From Chitinophagaceae bacterium (GTDB taxonomy: Bacteria; Bacteroidota; Bacteroidia; Chitinophagales; Chitinophagaceae), in contig JADKIE010000004.1 of NCBI GenBank assembly GCA_016721385.1, forward strand, positions 124,001 through 188,000: a stretch of DNA of 64,000 nt, written 5' to 3'. Positions within the stretch are counted from its first letter, which is position 1; the number at the start of each line of letters is the position of its first letter. The position numbers and the translations under genes are program-made. The notes beneath the pieces were generated by a model. The model saw only the letters and a list, made by a program, of their open reading frames with translations, was not told the DNA's origin and did no database searches. This document shows, piece after piece, positions 29,472 to 40,812 of this stretch.

Positions 29472-32400
29472 TTAAAAACCTACTTTAAAACCAAGGTTTA
29501 TACTAATAGGGGTTGGTGTATTTCCATAATCAAAACCCCATGCTCCCACACCTCTTGTACCTGCGGTATTTGCGTTAACTGCAGGATCGGCACCTAAGTA
29601 GTTAGAAAACATAAATAAATCGTTACCAGTTACAAAAGCACTTAATGAAGTTACACTTCTTAGTCTTCTGTAAACATTAGCAGGGAAAGTATATTTAAAT
29701 GTTAATTCTCTTAATCTTACCCAGTTAACATCTTTTTGTATAAACTCTTCTTCGGGCATTGCTGTTGTATAGAATGCCTGATTATATGCAGGAACAATAG
29801 CAATATTATTAACTGTAGGTGTTGCAGAATTTTGCAAACCATCATTTAATACGCCTTTAATAACTCTTGGCGTATATCTGTCATCTGTTCTTTTGCTTAA
29901 GCCTGCAATGGTTAAGTACATTTCGGTTGCATTAAATATATCGCCACCTACTTTACTATCTAATAAGAAACTTAAAGTAAAATTTTTAAACTTTAAACTG
30001 TTTGTCCAACCCAACGTAAAATCCGGATTTCTATCTCCATGCACTTTAAACGCACCATCACTTATTGGTAGGCCAGTAGTTGGATTAATTAGCAAATCGC
30101 CCTTATTATTTCGAGAATACCCAAAACTGGTAATACTGGTTGTTGGGCCACCAGTTACTAAACCTCCTCTTGCATTTGCATATACCCAAGAGTCGGAAAT
30201 ATAAAACTCAGGAACATTACCGGGGAGTGATATTACTTCATTCCACATGTGGTTAAAGTTAATTTGGCTTGTCCAGGTTAACTTTTTGCTCTTTACAGGT
30301 GTAAAGTCTAACGAAACCTCAACACCTTGATTACGGGTAGTACCCACATTCAAGGTATTTAAAACATATCCTGTAGCATAGCTAGCTCTAAAGTTTTCTG
30401 CAATTTGTTTTTCGTTCAAAGTATTGTAATAAGAGACATCAATTCCAACTCTGTTTTTAACAATTTAAATTCAGTGCCTATTTCATAAGTCTTCTGTATT
30501 TCTGGCTCCATGTAGAGATTGTTATTTGTAAAACCATAAGCATAGCCACCTCCACTAGATGTAACATTTGCAAATACAGATTGGTTCGAATAAGGAAGAG
30601 GAGAACGAGCTGTACTAGCTAAAGAACCTCTAAGTTTCCAAAAGTTAATGATATTCCCCTTTTTTATGAAAGGCAAAATATCACTCATTATAAAACTCAT
30701 ACTTCCTGCAGGATAGTTATAGTTCCTGTAATCTTTCGGAAAAATAGATGAATTTTCGAACCTGTGAGAGTAGGTTAAATATATTTTTTTATCCCAGTTA
30801 AGACTAAACTCTCCAAAATATGCTAATTGTTTGGCTTCTACATAATTGGCATCGCCGTATTTTAAGGCTCTGTTTAATCTTTGTCTGGAACTTACTCTAG
30901 TCATACTACTGTCCCCAATCCAGGATTGTAATTCATCCTGACTAACAATCAGATTGTTTTTACTCATAAGTCCGGCATTGGTAACGGAGTCAACCAAGTT
31001 GGTTCCGTAAACAGAGTACATACTGGTTTTTCTTTGTTGCCACATAGTACCTACCATTACTCTGCCAGTAAATTTCCTTAATGTTTTTTGTTGCGCTGGC
31101 AGTAATTGTATGGTTATAACCCTTATAATTTACATAATAATTATCTAATGAGCCCCGGTACCTTTTGATAATATGGCAGATAATGGATGATAAAAAGACC
31201 AGCCATTAGTGCTATAATTATCTATACCAAAAATACCAGTTAGTGTAAACCATTTGGTAGGCTTAATAGTTACATTAGTACTTGCAGATTTTCTTAAAGT
31301 AACATCCTGTCCTTTATTAAATTCAACATTAAAATAAGGATTATCTAACTCTCCATTAGGATCGGAGCTATATAATGTTAATTTTTTGCCCTCCGGGCTT
31401 AAAAAATTACTTGCGTCATTGGTACGTGGCCATATTAATAAGTTAAGCATATAACCGCCTGCGCCTCTTTTTGGTTTGTCGTTTGTACTATAAGTAAGAG
31501 TAACGTTAGGCGAAATGGTTATAATATCTTTAATGGTAGTTTTATAAGCAACTTTTAATGATACCCTTCTGAAGTTATTATTTGGCACAATACCCGTTTG
31601 ATCTAAGAAAGAAGCAGATCCTCTGATAGAAGATTTATCGTTACCTGTTTCAACCGCCAAATTATGTGTTTGTGAAAAACCCGTCTGAAAAAAGTTTTTC
31701 ATGTTATCATATTTTGGAGTTGAAGCACTTTGCTCTGGGCCAAAATAAGAGAATAAATTCCCCGGAACTGTATTTGTGCCTGGAGACCATTTGTCTGAAA
31801 TTTCGGGGAACCTTGTTAAAGCAGATATTCTAAAAGAGTTATCATAAGTGATACCAATTTTGCCATCCTTTCTACCCCTACGTGTAGTTACAATAATGGC
31901 ACCGGAACTTGCCTGACTACCATAAAGCGCTGTAGCTTCTGGACCTTTAAGTACTGTTACACTTTCAATGTCATTAGGATTGATATCGGCCATTCTGTTG
32001 GTATAATCTGTACTACGATTGGCCGTTTGGTTAACATTACGTGTAGAGTTTTCAACTAAACCCAAACCTGTTCCAGTATTACTTGTTTCGTTAATAGAAG
32101 AGTTATCCATTACAACACCATCAATTACAAATAGGGGTTGATTATCTAAAGCCATAGAGTTAAAACCTCTTAAAACTATACTGGATGAGGCTCCTGCCAT
32201 ACCGCTTGTAGAGTTTATGGTTAAACCGGCAACCCTTCCATCAAGGCCATTAATAAAGTTATCTCTTTGCGACTCCTGAATATCCGAACCTTTTACTGTT
32301 TGAGTAGCAAAACTTACTTCTCTGGGCTTTTTTCGGATGTCCATGGCAGTAACAATTACTTCTTCCAATGTACCATCGGTTTTTTGCAACGATACAACAT

Positions 32401-32680
32401 AATTGGAAGCGTCTTTTACTTTAATGCTTTCGGCTGTATAACCTACAGAGGTAATAATTAGCACATCGCCTTTGTTAGCAGCGATTGTAAAGTTTCCATT
32501 GGCATCTGTTTTTGCGCCACCTGTTTTTCCTTTTATTACTACAGATGCACCGTCTACAGGGGTTCCGTCTTTTTCATTTAAGACTCTTCCGGTAATGGTA
32601 GATTGAGCTGCAGCAAATAATGGAAATAATACGAATAGCACCAAAGCCATTCTGGATAAAAATTTTCTCATATTTAGCAT
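29472..32680 (-). CDS. SusC/RagA TonB-linked outer-membrane transporter, three frameshifts
   Basis: About 1069 residues when rebuilt. A signal peptide (the better start is MRKFLSRM, three codons in) is followed by a CarboxypepD-regulatory domain (STITGRVLNEKDGTPVDGAS), the TonB-box/plug region with EEVIVTAMDIRKKPREVSFA and FVIDGVVMDNSS, then the barrel. The terminus is PTPISINLGFKVGF. Breaks are near 31150, 31080 and 30450. It forms the import pore covered by the SusD lipoprotein encoded directly downstream. No sigma/anti-sigma or hybrid two-component gene lies nearby. Confidence 0.9.
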
Positions 32681-32785
32681 GTTTTGATAGAATAAAATAG
32701 CACTTTTTACCTAACCATGACAAATTAATGTTAATCTTTAATCCACATTTGTTAAAAGTTACATGCAGCTTTTATTGGTAATCAA

Positions 32786-34144
32786 TTAATTCCCTTTTTT
32801 TCTGGTATTTGGGGCTGCATTTTTATCTTTAAATTTTTCTAAAAGCAAGGAGTCTTTACGAGAGATTTTTGGTTTGTGTAAAATTGTATTACCGGCATTT
32901 ACAGTTAAACTGTCTGTAGGTTTAGAAGTATCTGCAGCCTCTTCCTCTTCCTCCGCAGTATAATAATCGCCAAAAATATTGGCTAATACTCTTGCATGAT
33001 AAATAGCCCGGGTAAACTTATTTCCTATTACAATTATGGTAGCTTTTTCAGGAATTAAGCGTATAAAAACGGCATTGCTGCCATGCCACCATCCATTATG
33101 AAAAATCATTTTTTTGTATTATCATAAATGTTCATACGCCAACCGAGACCATAATTTTTTACACCGGGCTTTTCGTTGCTGTAGGGTTTATAAGCTTGGT
33201 CTAAAATTTGGTTAGTGAAAATTTCGTTGCTTGATAAAACTCTGTCCCAAATCAATAAATCTTGTGGCGTTGTGTAAATGTTTTTATCGCCGTACACGGC
33301 ATCTAAAAAATTTAAAGGTATTAATCGCCCTTTCCAATCATAGCTGGGCGGCACTTTAAGACTATCAGCTACATTAAATACAAAACTGTGTTTCATTTGC
33401 AGCGGAGCAAAAAAAGTGGTTTGTAAATAATTACTATAAGATGTACCCGATATTTTTTGCACCAGCAAAGCCAGTAAAGCGTAATTGGTGTTACAATACG
33501 AAAAATGAGTGTTGGGTAAATGCTCCATTTGCAATGAAGCTTTATTGGCGATTAAAAAATTGAGCACATCTTCATTGGTTGCAAATTTTGTTTTATCCCA
33601 TCCAAGGTTTTCTAAAAAGTGAGTATAATTAGGTAAACCACTCCGGTGATTAAGCAGGGTACGTATGGTAACGTCGGCATAATTAAATTGCGGAAAGTAT
33701 TTACTAAACTCTTCATCTATATTTAGTTTGCCATCTTGCCAAAGTTTTAATACAGCCATTGCTGTAAAGGTTTTTGATACAGATGCTATGTGCATACTGG
33801 TTGTATCGGTAATAACATCAGCACCGCCAAAATGCGCTGTGCCGTTATATTTTCAAAAACAATATTGCCGTTTTTAGCAACTATTATGCCTCCTTGAAAA
33901 TCTTTGAGCGCTAAAACGGTATCGTACCAAACTTGGCATGCTGCTTTAATTTTATTGGCTTCGGCTTTTGGCAATGGAGTAGGATCATGTAAATTTATTA
34001 AACGTACTTTTTGTGTTGATGGATTTGCAGCTGTTTGGCATCAGGAGAGGAATTACAACTTAGCAGAGTGCTTGATGCTAATAGGTATGCGGTACAAGTG
34101 AGTGACACAACGGTGTTGAATATTGCTTTGAAAGTTGGTGTCAT
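32786..34144 (-). CDS. Serine hydrolase, class C beta-lactamase fold, lipoprotein; three frameshifts
   Basis: About 452 residues when rebuilt from an ATG at 34144. The N-terminus MTPTFKAIFNTVVSLTCTAY leads to lipobox TLLSC, so it is probably membrane anchored. The catalytic SxxK is SVSKTF, the YxN motif is YCNTN, and HNGWWHG stands in the KTG/HxG position. Breaks are in the A/T runs at 33109-33115, near 33850 and at 34008-34012. Such proteins are DD-peptidases, esterases or amide hydrolases rather than resistance enzymes. A C-terminal tail of about 70 residues is highly charged (EEEEEAADTSKP). The signal-peptide region overlaps a dispersed repeat. Confidence 0.8.
34084..34118 (+). repeat. Dispersed short repeat, copy A
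   Basis: The first 23 bases (GGTATGCGGTACAAG then TGAGTGAC) match positions 57238-57260 with only three differences, and the following CAACGGTGTTG matches CAACGATGTTG at 57284-57294. Copy A lacks the hairpin inserted in the other copy. It lies about 80 bp upstream of serA and inside the signal-peptide code of the opposite serine hydrolase gene. Confidence 0.6.
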
Positions 34145-34166
34145 AAAAATTACTACGTATAAATTA

Positions 34167-34174
34167 TATATTTG
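34167..34174 (+). promoter_or_regulatory. -7 promoter element for serA
   Basis: TATATTTG matches TAnnTTTG, 22 bases upstream of the ATG at 34197. No good -33 TTG at the expected spacing. Confidence 0.45.
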
Positions 34175-34196
34175 TGCAAAATACGGTGTAAATATT

Positions 34197-35433
34197 ATGG
34201 CAGAAAAAAAATTACCAGTTACCCTAAAGAAAAAATAAATATTTTGTTTTTAGAGAACATTAGCGATGTGGCTGTAAAGCAATTTACAACTGCCGGCTAT
34301 GCCAATGTAAAAAAAATAAATGGAGCTTTAAGCGAAGCCGAATTAATTACTGCTATAAAAGATATACATATTTTAGGCATAAGAAGTAAAACACAGGTTA
34401 CCAAAAAAGTGTTGGAGGCTGCTTCTAAACTGCAAGCCATTGGTTGTTTTTGTATTGGTGTAAATCAGGTTGATTTAAAAGCAGCCACAAAAAACGGCGT
34501 TGTTGTTTTTAATGCGCCGTACAGCAACACAAGGAGTGTGGCCGAGTTGGTAATTGGTGCATCTATAATGCTTATACGAAGAATTGTAGATAAAAATAAA
34601 GCAGCACATGAGGGCACTTGGCTAAGGAAGCAACAGGCAGTTACGAACTTAGAGGGAAAACTTTAGGTATTATTGGCTATGGAAATATTGGTAGCCAGCT
34701 TAGTGTATTAGCCGAAGGCCTTGGTATGAAGGTTATTTTTTATGATGTGGAAACTAAATTGCCGCTTGGAAATGCTGAAGATAAAAAAACGTTGAAAGAA
34801 GTAGTTAGTAAGGCTGATGTAATATCCTTACATGTGCCGGAATTAACCGCCACAAAAAATTTGATTAATAAAAACAATCTTAAATATTTTAAAAGAGGTG
34901 CCATTTTAATAAATTATGCAAGGGGCGAAGTGGTTGATTTGGATGCATTGCGTAAAGCAATATTAGACGGGCAAATTGGCGGCGCTGCCATCGATGTATT
35001 TCCTTTTGAGCCCGAAAAAAATGGCGATAAATTTGCTACCCCTTTGCAAGGTATGAGTAATGTATTGCTTACGCCACATGTGGGCGGCAGTACACAAGAG
35101 GCACAGCAAAACATTGGTAACGACGTTAGCAGCAAACTATATAGTTATTTAGAAAAGGGGATTAGTACCGGCTCACATACAGTGCCTGCATTAGCTTTGC
35201 CACCGCAAGAGGGCACTCACAGAATTTTGCATATACACGAAAATGTGCCGGGTGTATTATCCGATATTAATACTACACTTAGTAAAAACAAAATTAATAT
35301 TTTAGCACAGTACCTTAAAACAAACGATAGCATTGGTTATGTGGTTTTGGATGTAGATAAAAGCATTAGCAAACATGCGTTGGAGCTGCTACGTAAAGTA
35401 AAGCATAGCATTAAAGTAAGAATGCTTTATTAA
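34197..35433 (+). CDS. serA: D-3-phosphoglycerate dehydrogenase, two frameshifts
   Basis: First enzyme of serine synthesis. About 412 residues from ATG 34197 (MAEKKLPVTLKKK) when one base is added in the A run 34231-34236 and one near 34622. The Rossmann motif GIIGYGNIGSQLSVLAEGLG, the substrate/catalytic segments INYARGEVVDLDAL and PHVGGSTQEAQ, and a C-terminal ACT domain (HRILHIHENVPGVLSDIN) are all visible. The ACT domain suggests feedback by serine. Its stop lies 1 bp from the converging HEAT-like gene. Confidence 0.92.
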
Positions 35434-35434
35434 A

Positions 35435-35947
35435 TTATTTTATTTGCTTTAATATTTTACTTGCCCGGCTCATTAGACCTGCGGATGCATATGGCTTTAA
35501 ATTTTCAATAGTTATTTTAAGTTCTGGTAAAATATCGGGGTAAATTTTTGCAAGATTGCTTAGCACCGTCATAGCAAAACATTTTACGGCAATAGGTTCT
35601 GTTGGTGTATTTACATAAGTAAAGCAATAGTCCATTAGCTGACCGTGATATTTTTCTGGTATTTCAACCTCTTCTAAAAAACGCAACGTGTTTCTTTTTA
35701 CAGCATTGTGTACATTGGGTTTGTTTAAATTATTTATTAATTGTTTCCAATGTTTTTTTATAAAATTTGGATGAGCAATTACACAGTAACTAATTGGCCA
35801 GGCAGCTCTTTGTACTACTCTGTATTCGTTGCCGGTAAACAACTTAAATAATTGATCAAACCTTGCCTGATTATCGCCAACCCATGCAACAATTTTATTG
35901 CATTGTGCTTTAGAGTGTTCTTTTAATATTTCTTCCCTTAACAACAC
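35435..35947 (-). CDS. HEAT-repeat-like protein
   Basis: 170 residues, all-helical appearance with repeating helix pairs (LFTGNEYRVVQRAAWPISYC, VKRNTLRFLEEVEIPE, VKCFAMTVLSNLAKIYPD). It resembles HEAT/ARM proteins common in Bacteroidota and distantly the AlkD DNA-alkylation-repair fold. No catalytic motif is seen and no function is assigned. Uninterrupted, single gene facing the kinase gene on the other side. Confidence 0.65.
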   Translation of the reverse strand: MLLREEILKEHSKAQCNKIVAWVGDNQARFDQLFKLFTGNEYRVVQRAAWPISYCVIAHPNFIKKHWKQLINNLNKPNVHNAVKRNTLRFLEEVEIPEKYHGQLMDYCFTYVNTPTEPIAVKCFAMTVLSNLAKIYPDILPELKITIENLKPYASAGLMSRASKILKQIK

Positions 35948-35986
35948 AATTTTATTGATTAATTTAGATATGCAAATTTACTGTTT

Positions 35987-37006
35987 ATGCAAGATTTTTT
36001 AAAATTTTATGGAATAAAGCCGGATGAATTTACAATAGCGCCTTTAGGTAATGGGCTAATAAACAATACCCGGATTGTAAAAATGTGCAATGAAGATAAA
36101 AGTTATGTGTTGCAAAAAATTAATACCAATGTGTTTAAAGTGCCGGAAAACATTGCCTGTAATATTGAGCTGATTAGTACTTTTTTGCAAAAAAATAATC
36201 CCAACTATTTTTTTGCAGCACCCATTAAAACTATTGACGGAAAGCAAATGGTAAATACAATTGATGGGTATTACAGGCTTTTTCCTTTTGTAAAAGAATC
36301 TTATACAATAGATGTTGCTACTACGCCGGAACAAGCTTATGAAGCTTCAAAACAGTTTGCAAAATTTACAAAAGAACTAATTGGTTTTGATGCATCAAGC
36401 CTAAAAATTACATTGCCGGATTTTCATAATTTGTCGTTGCGGTTTAAACAGTTTGAGTTGGCATTAATTACTGGAAATAAAGAAAGGATTGAAGATGTGA
36501 AAAAATTAAGTAAATACCTTTTAGAGCAAAAAAATATTGTTGATGAGTTTAAAAAACTTAAAAATGATTTTAGGGTAAGAGTTGCACATCACGATACAAA
36601 AATCAGCAATGTGCTATTCTATAAAGAAGATAAAGGGCTTTGTGTAATTGATTTAGACACAATAATGCCCGGCTATTTTATTAGCGATGTGGGAGATATG
36701 ATGAGAACGTATTTATGTCCTGTAAGTGAGGAGGAAAGCGATTTTACAAAGATTGAAATTAGGCTGGCTTTTTATAAAGCCATCGTGGAGGGTTATAAAA
36801 GCGAAATGGGGGAGGAATTGACAGAAGCGGAAATGCAATCCTTTTTATTTGCAGGCAAGTATATGATTTACATGCAGGCACTACGCTTTTTAACCGACTA
36901 TATTATGAATGATGTGTATTATGGTTGCAAATACCCAAAACATAATTTGGTTAGAGCAGGTAATCAGGCTGAATTGCTAAAAAGACTGCAAGAGTTTACT
37001 CCATAG
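35987..37006 (+). CDS. APH-fold kinase, N-acetylhexosamine 1-kinase (NahK)-like
   Basis: 339 residues, intact. It has the aminoglycoside-phosphotransferase fold: the nucleotide loop GNGLINNTRIVK and VLQKIN lysine near residues 40-45, the catalytic loop VAHHDTKISNVLF (about 203-215) and the metal-binding VIDLDTIMPGYFISDVGDMM (about 223-242). The H-D-T-K-x-x-N and IDLDTIMPG strings closely resemble NahK, which phosphorylates GlcNAc/GalNAc at C1. The last codons overlap the GH35 gene by 11 bp. A role in using hexosamines released by the neighbouring glycosidases is inference. Confidence 0.75.
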   Translation: MQDFLKFYGIKPDEFTIAPLGNGLINNTRIVKMCNEDKSYVLQKINTNVFKVPENIACNIELISTFLQKNNPNYFFAAPIKTIDGKQMVNTIDGYYRLFPFVKESYTIDVATTPEQAYEASKQFAKFTKELIGFDASSLKITLPDFHNLSLRFKQFELALITGNKERIEDVKKLSKYLLEQKNIVDEFKKLKNDFRVRVAHHDTKISNVLFYKEDKGLCVIDLDTIMPGYFISDVGDMMRTYLCPVSEEESDFTKIEIRLAFYKAIVEGYKSEMGEELTEAEMQSFLFAGKYMIYMQALRFLTDYIMNDVYYGCKYPKHNLVRAGNQAELLKRLQEFTP

Positions 37007-38790
37007 TTTTGTAAGCTAAAATAGTTGTTGCTTTTGTTTGATGTAAATCAAATACTATTATTTCATTATTCCCTATTTTTAACCAACTTGAAGGGCAGTA
37101 TAAGCGTTGCTGTGGGCCTATATTCCAATGTCGACCTAAGTTGTGTCCATTTATATATACTATTCCTTTGCTGTAATTACTTAAATCAAAATAAGTGTCA
37201 CCTGTTTCCTTTAAGTTAAAAGTACCCTTAAAAAATAATGCATTTGTTGTATTAAAGTTGTTGTTTTTTGTAGAAAGGTTGGAAATGTTTGTCATGGGGA
37301 GTAAAAAGGTTTGCCAATTCATCAACGTCATCCCATTTAGGGTAACCCTATCAGTTATGCCTTTTCGGTCAATTATAAATTGGGCAAAATTTATGTGCCC
37401 CATGCCTTCTACTAAAATATCCAGTTTGGGGTTTTTGCTTTCTGTTTTTGGTAAATCAACTGTCCAGTTTCCTCCATCTCTGTAAACTGTATCAATAAAT
37501 TTCCCATCCAAAAATATTAACGCATAATCATGTGGCTCCCATATTTTAAGTTTACCGCTTTTATGGCCAATTAAATTTGTACGATATAAAATGAATCCTT
37601 GATTTTGATTGTAAGCCTCCATAGGCTTTGGTTGTACTGTTGCAATAGGTTTAGGTAAATTATTCCAGATAGATGTTAAAAGAATCATCTCAATTGGAGG
37701 TATTTCAATGGAGGGAACTGATTTGGGAACATCAGGATTTTATAATTTACATACTTTGCAATCAATTTTTTAAGCATAAAAAATTTAACTGTTGGCTGGC
37801 CCTGTTCATTTATGGGAGCATCGTAGTCATAACTTGTAATATCGGGTTGGTATTGCGTTGGAGAAAATGAATTTGCACCTGCTGTAAACCCAAAATTGGT
37901 GCCGCCGTGTATAACATAAAAATTTACAGATTTTTTATTTTGAAGAATATATTCAACTTCTCTCTTTAAATCATTTGTATCGGGGCGTTGCCATTTTTCT
38001 CCCCAATGGGTAAGCCATCCGGGATAGGTTTCGCTACTAAAAGAGGGTGCATTCGTATCTGCATTTTTAGCCTCAGTAAAATCGGCATCACTACCACCAC
38101 TATCTAATCCTATGGCAGTCCCTTTAATATGTCCGGCTTCCAGCATGTAAGGCGTAGCACCATCTGCAGTATAAAAAGGTACTTTAATTCCGTTTTGTAA
38201 CCACAGTTTCCTTAACTCCTCTAAATAAATTTTATCATTGCCATAACTACCATACTCATTTTCTATTTGCACCATTAAAATGGGGCCGCCATTTATACAC
38301 TGCTGATTTACTATTTCTTTTGCTAAATGTTGTACATATTTTCTAACAGCTTTTATATAGCGTTCATCCATGCATCGTATTTTTATATCAGGATATTTTA
38401 AAAGATAGCTGGGTATTCCTCCAAAATCCCACTCGGCACAAACGTATGGCCCTGGGCGTAAAAGCACCCACATTTCTTCTTCTTTACAAAGGTTTATAAA
38501 CTCGGCAATATTTCTGTTCTCTGTTTTAAAATCAAATATGCCTTCTTGAGTTTCATGATAATTCCAAAATACATAAGCTGCTATGGTATTGCATCCCATG
38601 GCTTTTGCCAATTGTATTCTGTGGCGCCAATATTCTTTAGGAATACGAGCCGGGTGCATTTCGCCACTTATAATTTGAAACGGTTTACCATCTAATAAAA
38701 AATCGGTGGGTGATAAAGCAAATTGATGTTTTGTGCGGTTGCAAACTGGCAAATAAATAAGGCTGCTATAAGTAAAATTGTTTTTCTCAT
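36996..38790 (-). CDS. GH35 beta-galactosidase, two frameshifts
   Basis: About 598 residues when rebuilt. A Sec signal peptide starts at ATG 38790 (MRKTILLIAALFICQFATAQ); a missing base then shifts to KHQFALSPTDFLLDGKPFQI. The catalytic acid/base is in QIENEYGSYG and the nucleophile in SSETYPGWLTHWGE, and HGGTNFGF is also conserved. A second break near 37735 separates the C-terminal beta-sandwich (GHNLGRHWNIGPQQRLYCP). It would remove terminal beta-galactose in the periplasm. Last gene of the glycan operon, 14 bp after the GH2 gene. Confidence 0.92.
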
Positions 38791-38804
38791 TTTAATTTTA
38801 TTTA

Positions 38805-40800
38805 TCAATGCAATACATCGTAAAGCGATTTTATTTTAATAAGCGGCATTTCGTTTGCATTCAAATATTTGCTGATTTTGCCTATTACTTTTTCCTCATT
38901 TGCTTTTAAATCAAAATAATTCGCATTTAGTTCAAAGGCATTTGTTTTAGTATTCTCTTTATATAAATAAACAAATTTTGCATCTACATCACTTTTAATA
39001 CTGAAAGAATGTTTTCCAAGGTATTTTATGGTGAATGTAGGTTTTTAAGATTGATATTTTTTGGATAAATAGAATCTTTAACATCATGAATGTCGTCTCT
39101 ATATCCTTCTTTAACAGCATACCAGGCAGCTTTGGGCTCTCGGCTAAAATCTGTAACACTCCAACTGGTTACAGGCCAGCAATCGTTTAATTGCCAAAGT
39201 AATGTGCCCATATTAGTGGGGTATTTACTCCGGTGCATTGCAATGCTGTTTTTTAAAATATAATATTGCAAACATTGAGTTAAGTAAGCATAATCTTCTA
39301 AAGAAAGCATAGATAGTTTATTTGTATCAATAAAATAGCGATGCAAATAATAGTTTAGTTTTTTAAATCCTTCATTCGCTTTTTGGTGTGCATTAATAAC
39401 AGGAGAGAAGTTGTGTCTGTCTGTTTCGTTCGTATAACTTTTTATTGTATTCCAATTAGGCATTGCCTGCATGCCATATTCACTAACAAACCGGCCTGTT
39501 TTGTTTTCAAATATTTCCCAATCTTGTAATCCCCACCAAACGCCCCAATAGTGGCTATCGCCTTCGGTTAAACTTTCTTTATGGCCCCAACCATTTTTGG
39601 CGATGTTGAAATGTAAGGGCGTGTGCCATCCAATTTATTTACCCATGCCTGTAAGCTATCTGCAAATAATTTTTTGTAATTGTTCCAAATCTTGCTACTA
39701 TCAGTACCATGTAAATTAAATTGATTTTGCCATCCCCAGTTTTTCCATGCTTCGTCAATTTCGTTATTGCCACACCAAAGTACAATACAAGGGTGATGGC
39801 GTAACCGTTCTATTTGATATTTTACCTCCTCTTTTACATTTTGCATAAACGCATCATCGGCAGGATACATTCCGCCTGCAAACATAAAATCTTGCCAAAC
39901 CATAATGCCCATTTCATCGCACAAATTGTAAAATTCATCTGCCTCGTAAATTCCGCCGCCCCAAACCCTTAACATATTCATATTCGCATCTTTTGCTTTT
40001 TGTAAAAGCTTACGATAGTCCTCTTTTTTTACGGAAGGAAGAAAAATATTTGCAGGAATCCAATTTGCACCTTTTACATAAACAGGTTTGCCGTTTTGTT
40101 CAAAGTAAAAGGAAGTACCAATGGAGTCGGGGAGTTGGATGAGTTTTACTTCATTAATTGGATCGTAGTTTTTTGAATACGATCTTTTAATATCAGCCGC
40201 AATTAGTTTTACATCTTTCCAAATTCCGCAACCCACAAATTTTGGTCCCCAATCCCAACCAAATTGAAATTGTGCTTTACGGGCATAAACTCTGTTGTTA
40301 TCTGGCAAAATCAATGGTAGATTGCTTTTTGCAATACTATCCACCATTTTTTGAGCCGAAGTAAAAACTATTTTTAGTTCATTCTTTGTTTTTTTTAAAT
40401 ACGGTTTTACACTTATTGTCCAACCTCTAAACATGTTATTGGCTTGTAAAATCAGGTTTCCATTCAGGTAAACATTTGCATAGGTATCTAAGCCGTCAAA
40501 AATTAAATCAATAGTAGGTTTTACAAATATTTTTTCATCAACATTAAATATGGTTTTGTATTCCCAATTTAAAGAGTCAATCCATTGTAGTTTGTTTTCA
40601 TTATCTCTGTAAAACGGATCGGGTATTAATTTGTTTGCCAATAAATCGGTATGGATTGTGCCCGGCACAATAGCTTTATACCATTTATTTTTTCCATGTT
40701 GTGAGAATTGCCAGTTTTTGTTTAAGGAGAGAGAAGTATTTTGTGCAAAGAATTGTAAAGCATTAAATAGAATTAAAATTAGTAGCAGTAATTTTTTCAT
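38805..40800 (-). CDS. GH2 beta-mannosidase with a missing internal domain, two frameshifts
   Basis: About 665 residues when rebuilt, shorter than the usual 820-870. A Sec signal peptide (MKKLLLLILILFNALQFFAQ) is followed by the jelly-roll domain (VPGTIHTDLL, FGWDWGPKF), the TIM barrel with acid/base LWCGNNEIDEAW, nucleophile FVSEYGMQAMP, and WQLNDCWPVTSWS. Between GIWKDVKLIAAD (about residue 198) and SFYFEQNGKPVYVKGANWIP (about residue 245) the Ig-like domain of about 100 residues found in relatives is absent, in frame. Frameshifts lie near 39594 and 39043. It removes beta-mannose, as in the core of N-glycans. Confidence 0.88.
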
Positions 40801-40812
40801 TTAATATTTGGT

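Noticed and set aside
30416..31057. Independent outer-membrane protein inside the SusC region
   Set aside because: It begins and ends within the SusC barrel and only makes sense as a frame-shifted middle piece of that protein.
33106..34144. Antibiotic-resistance beta-lactamase
   Set aside because: SxxK, YxN and HNG motifs fit the broad serine-hydrolase/DD-peptidase group. There is no class-specific evidence for resistance.
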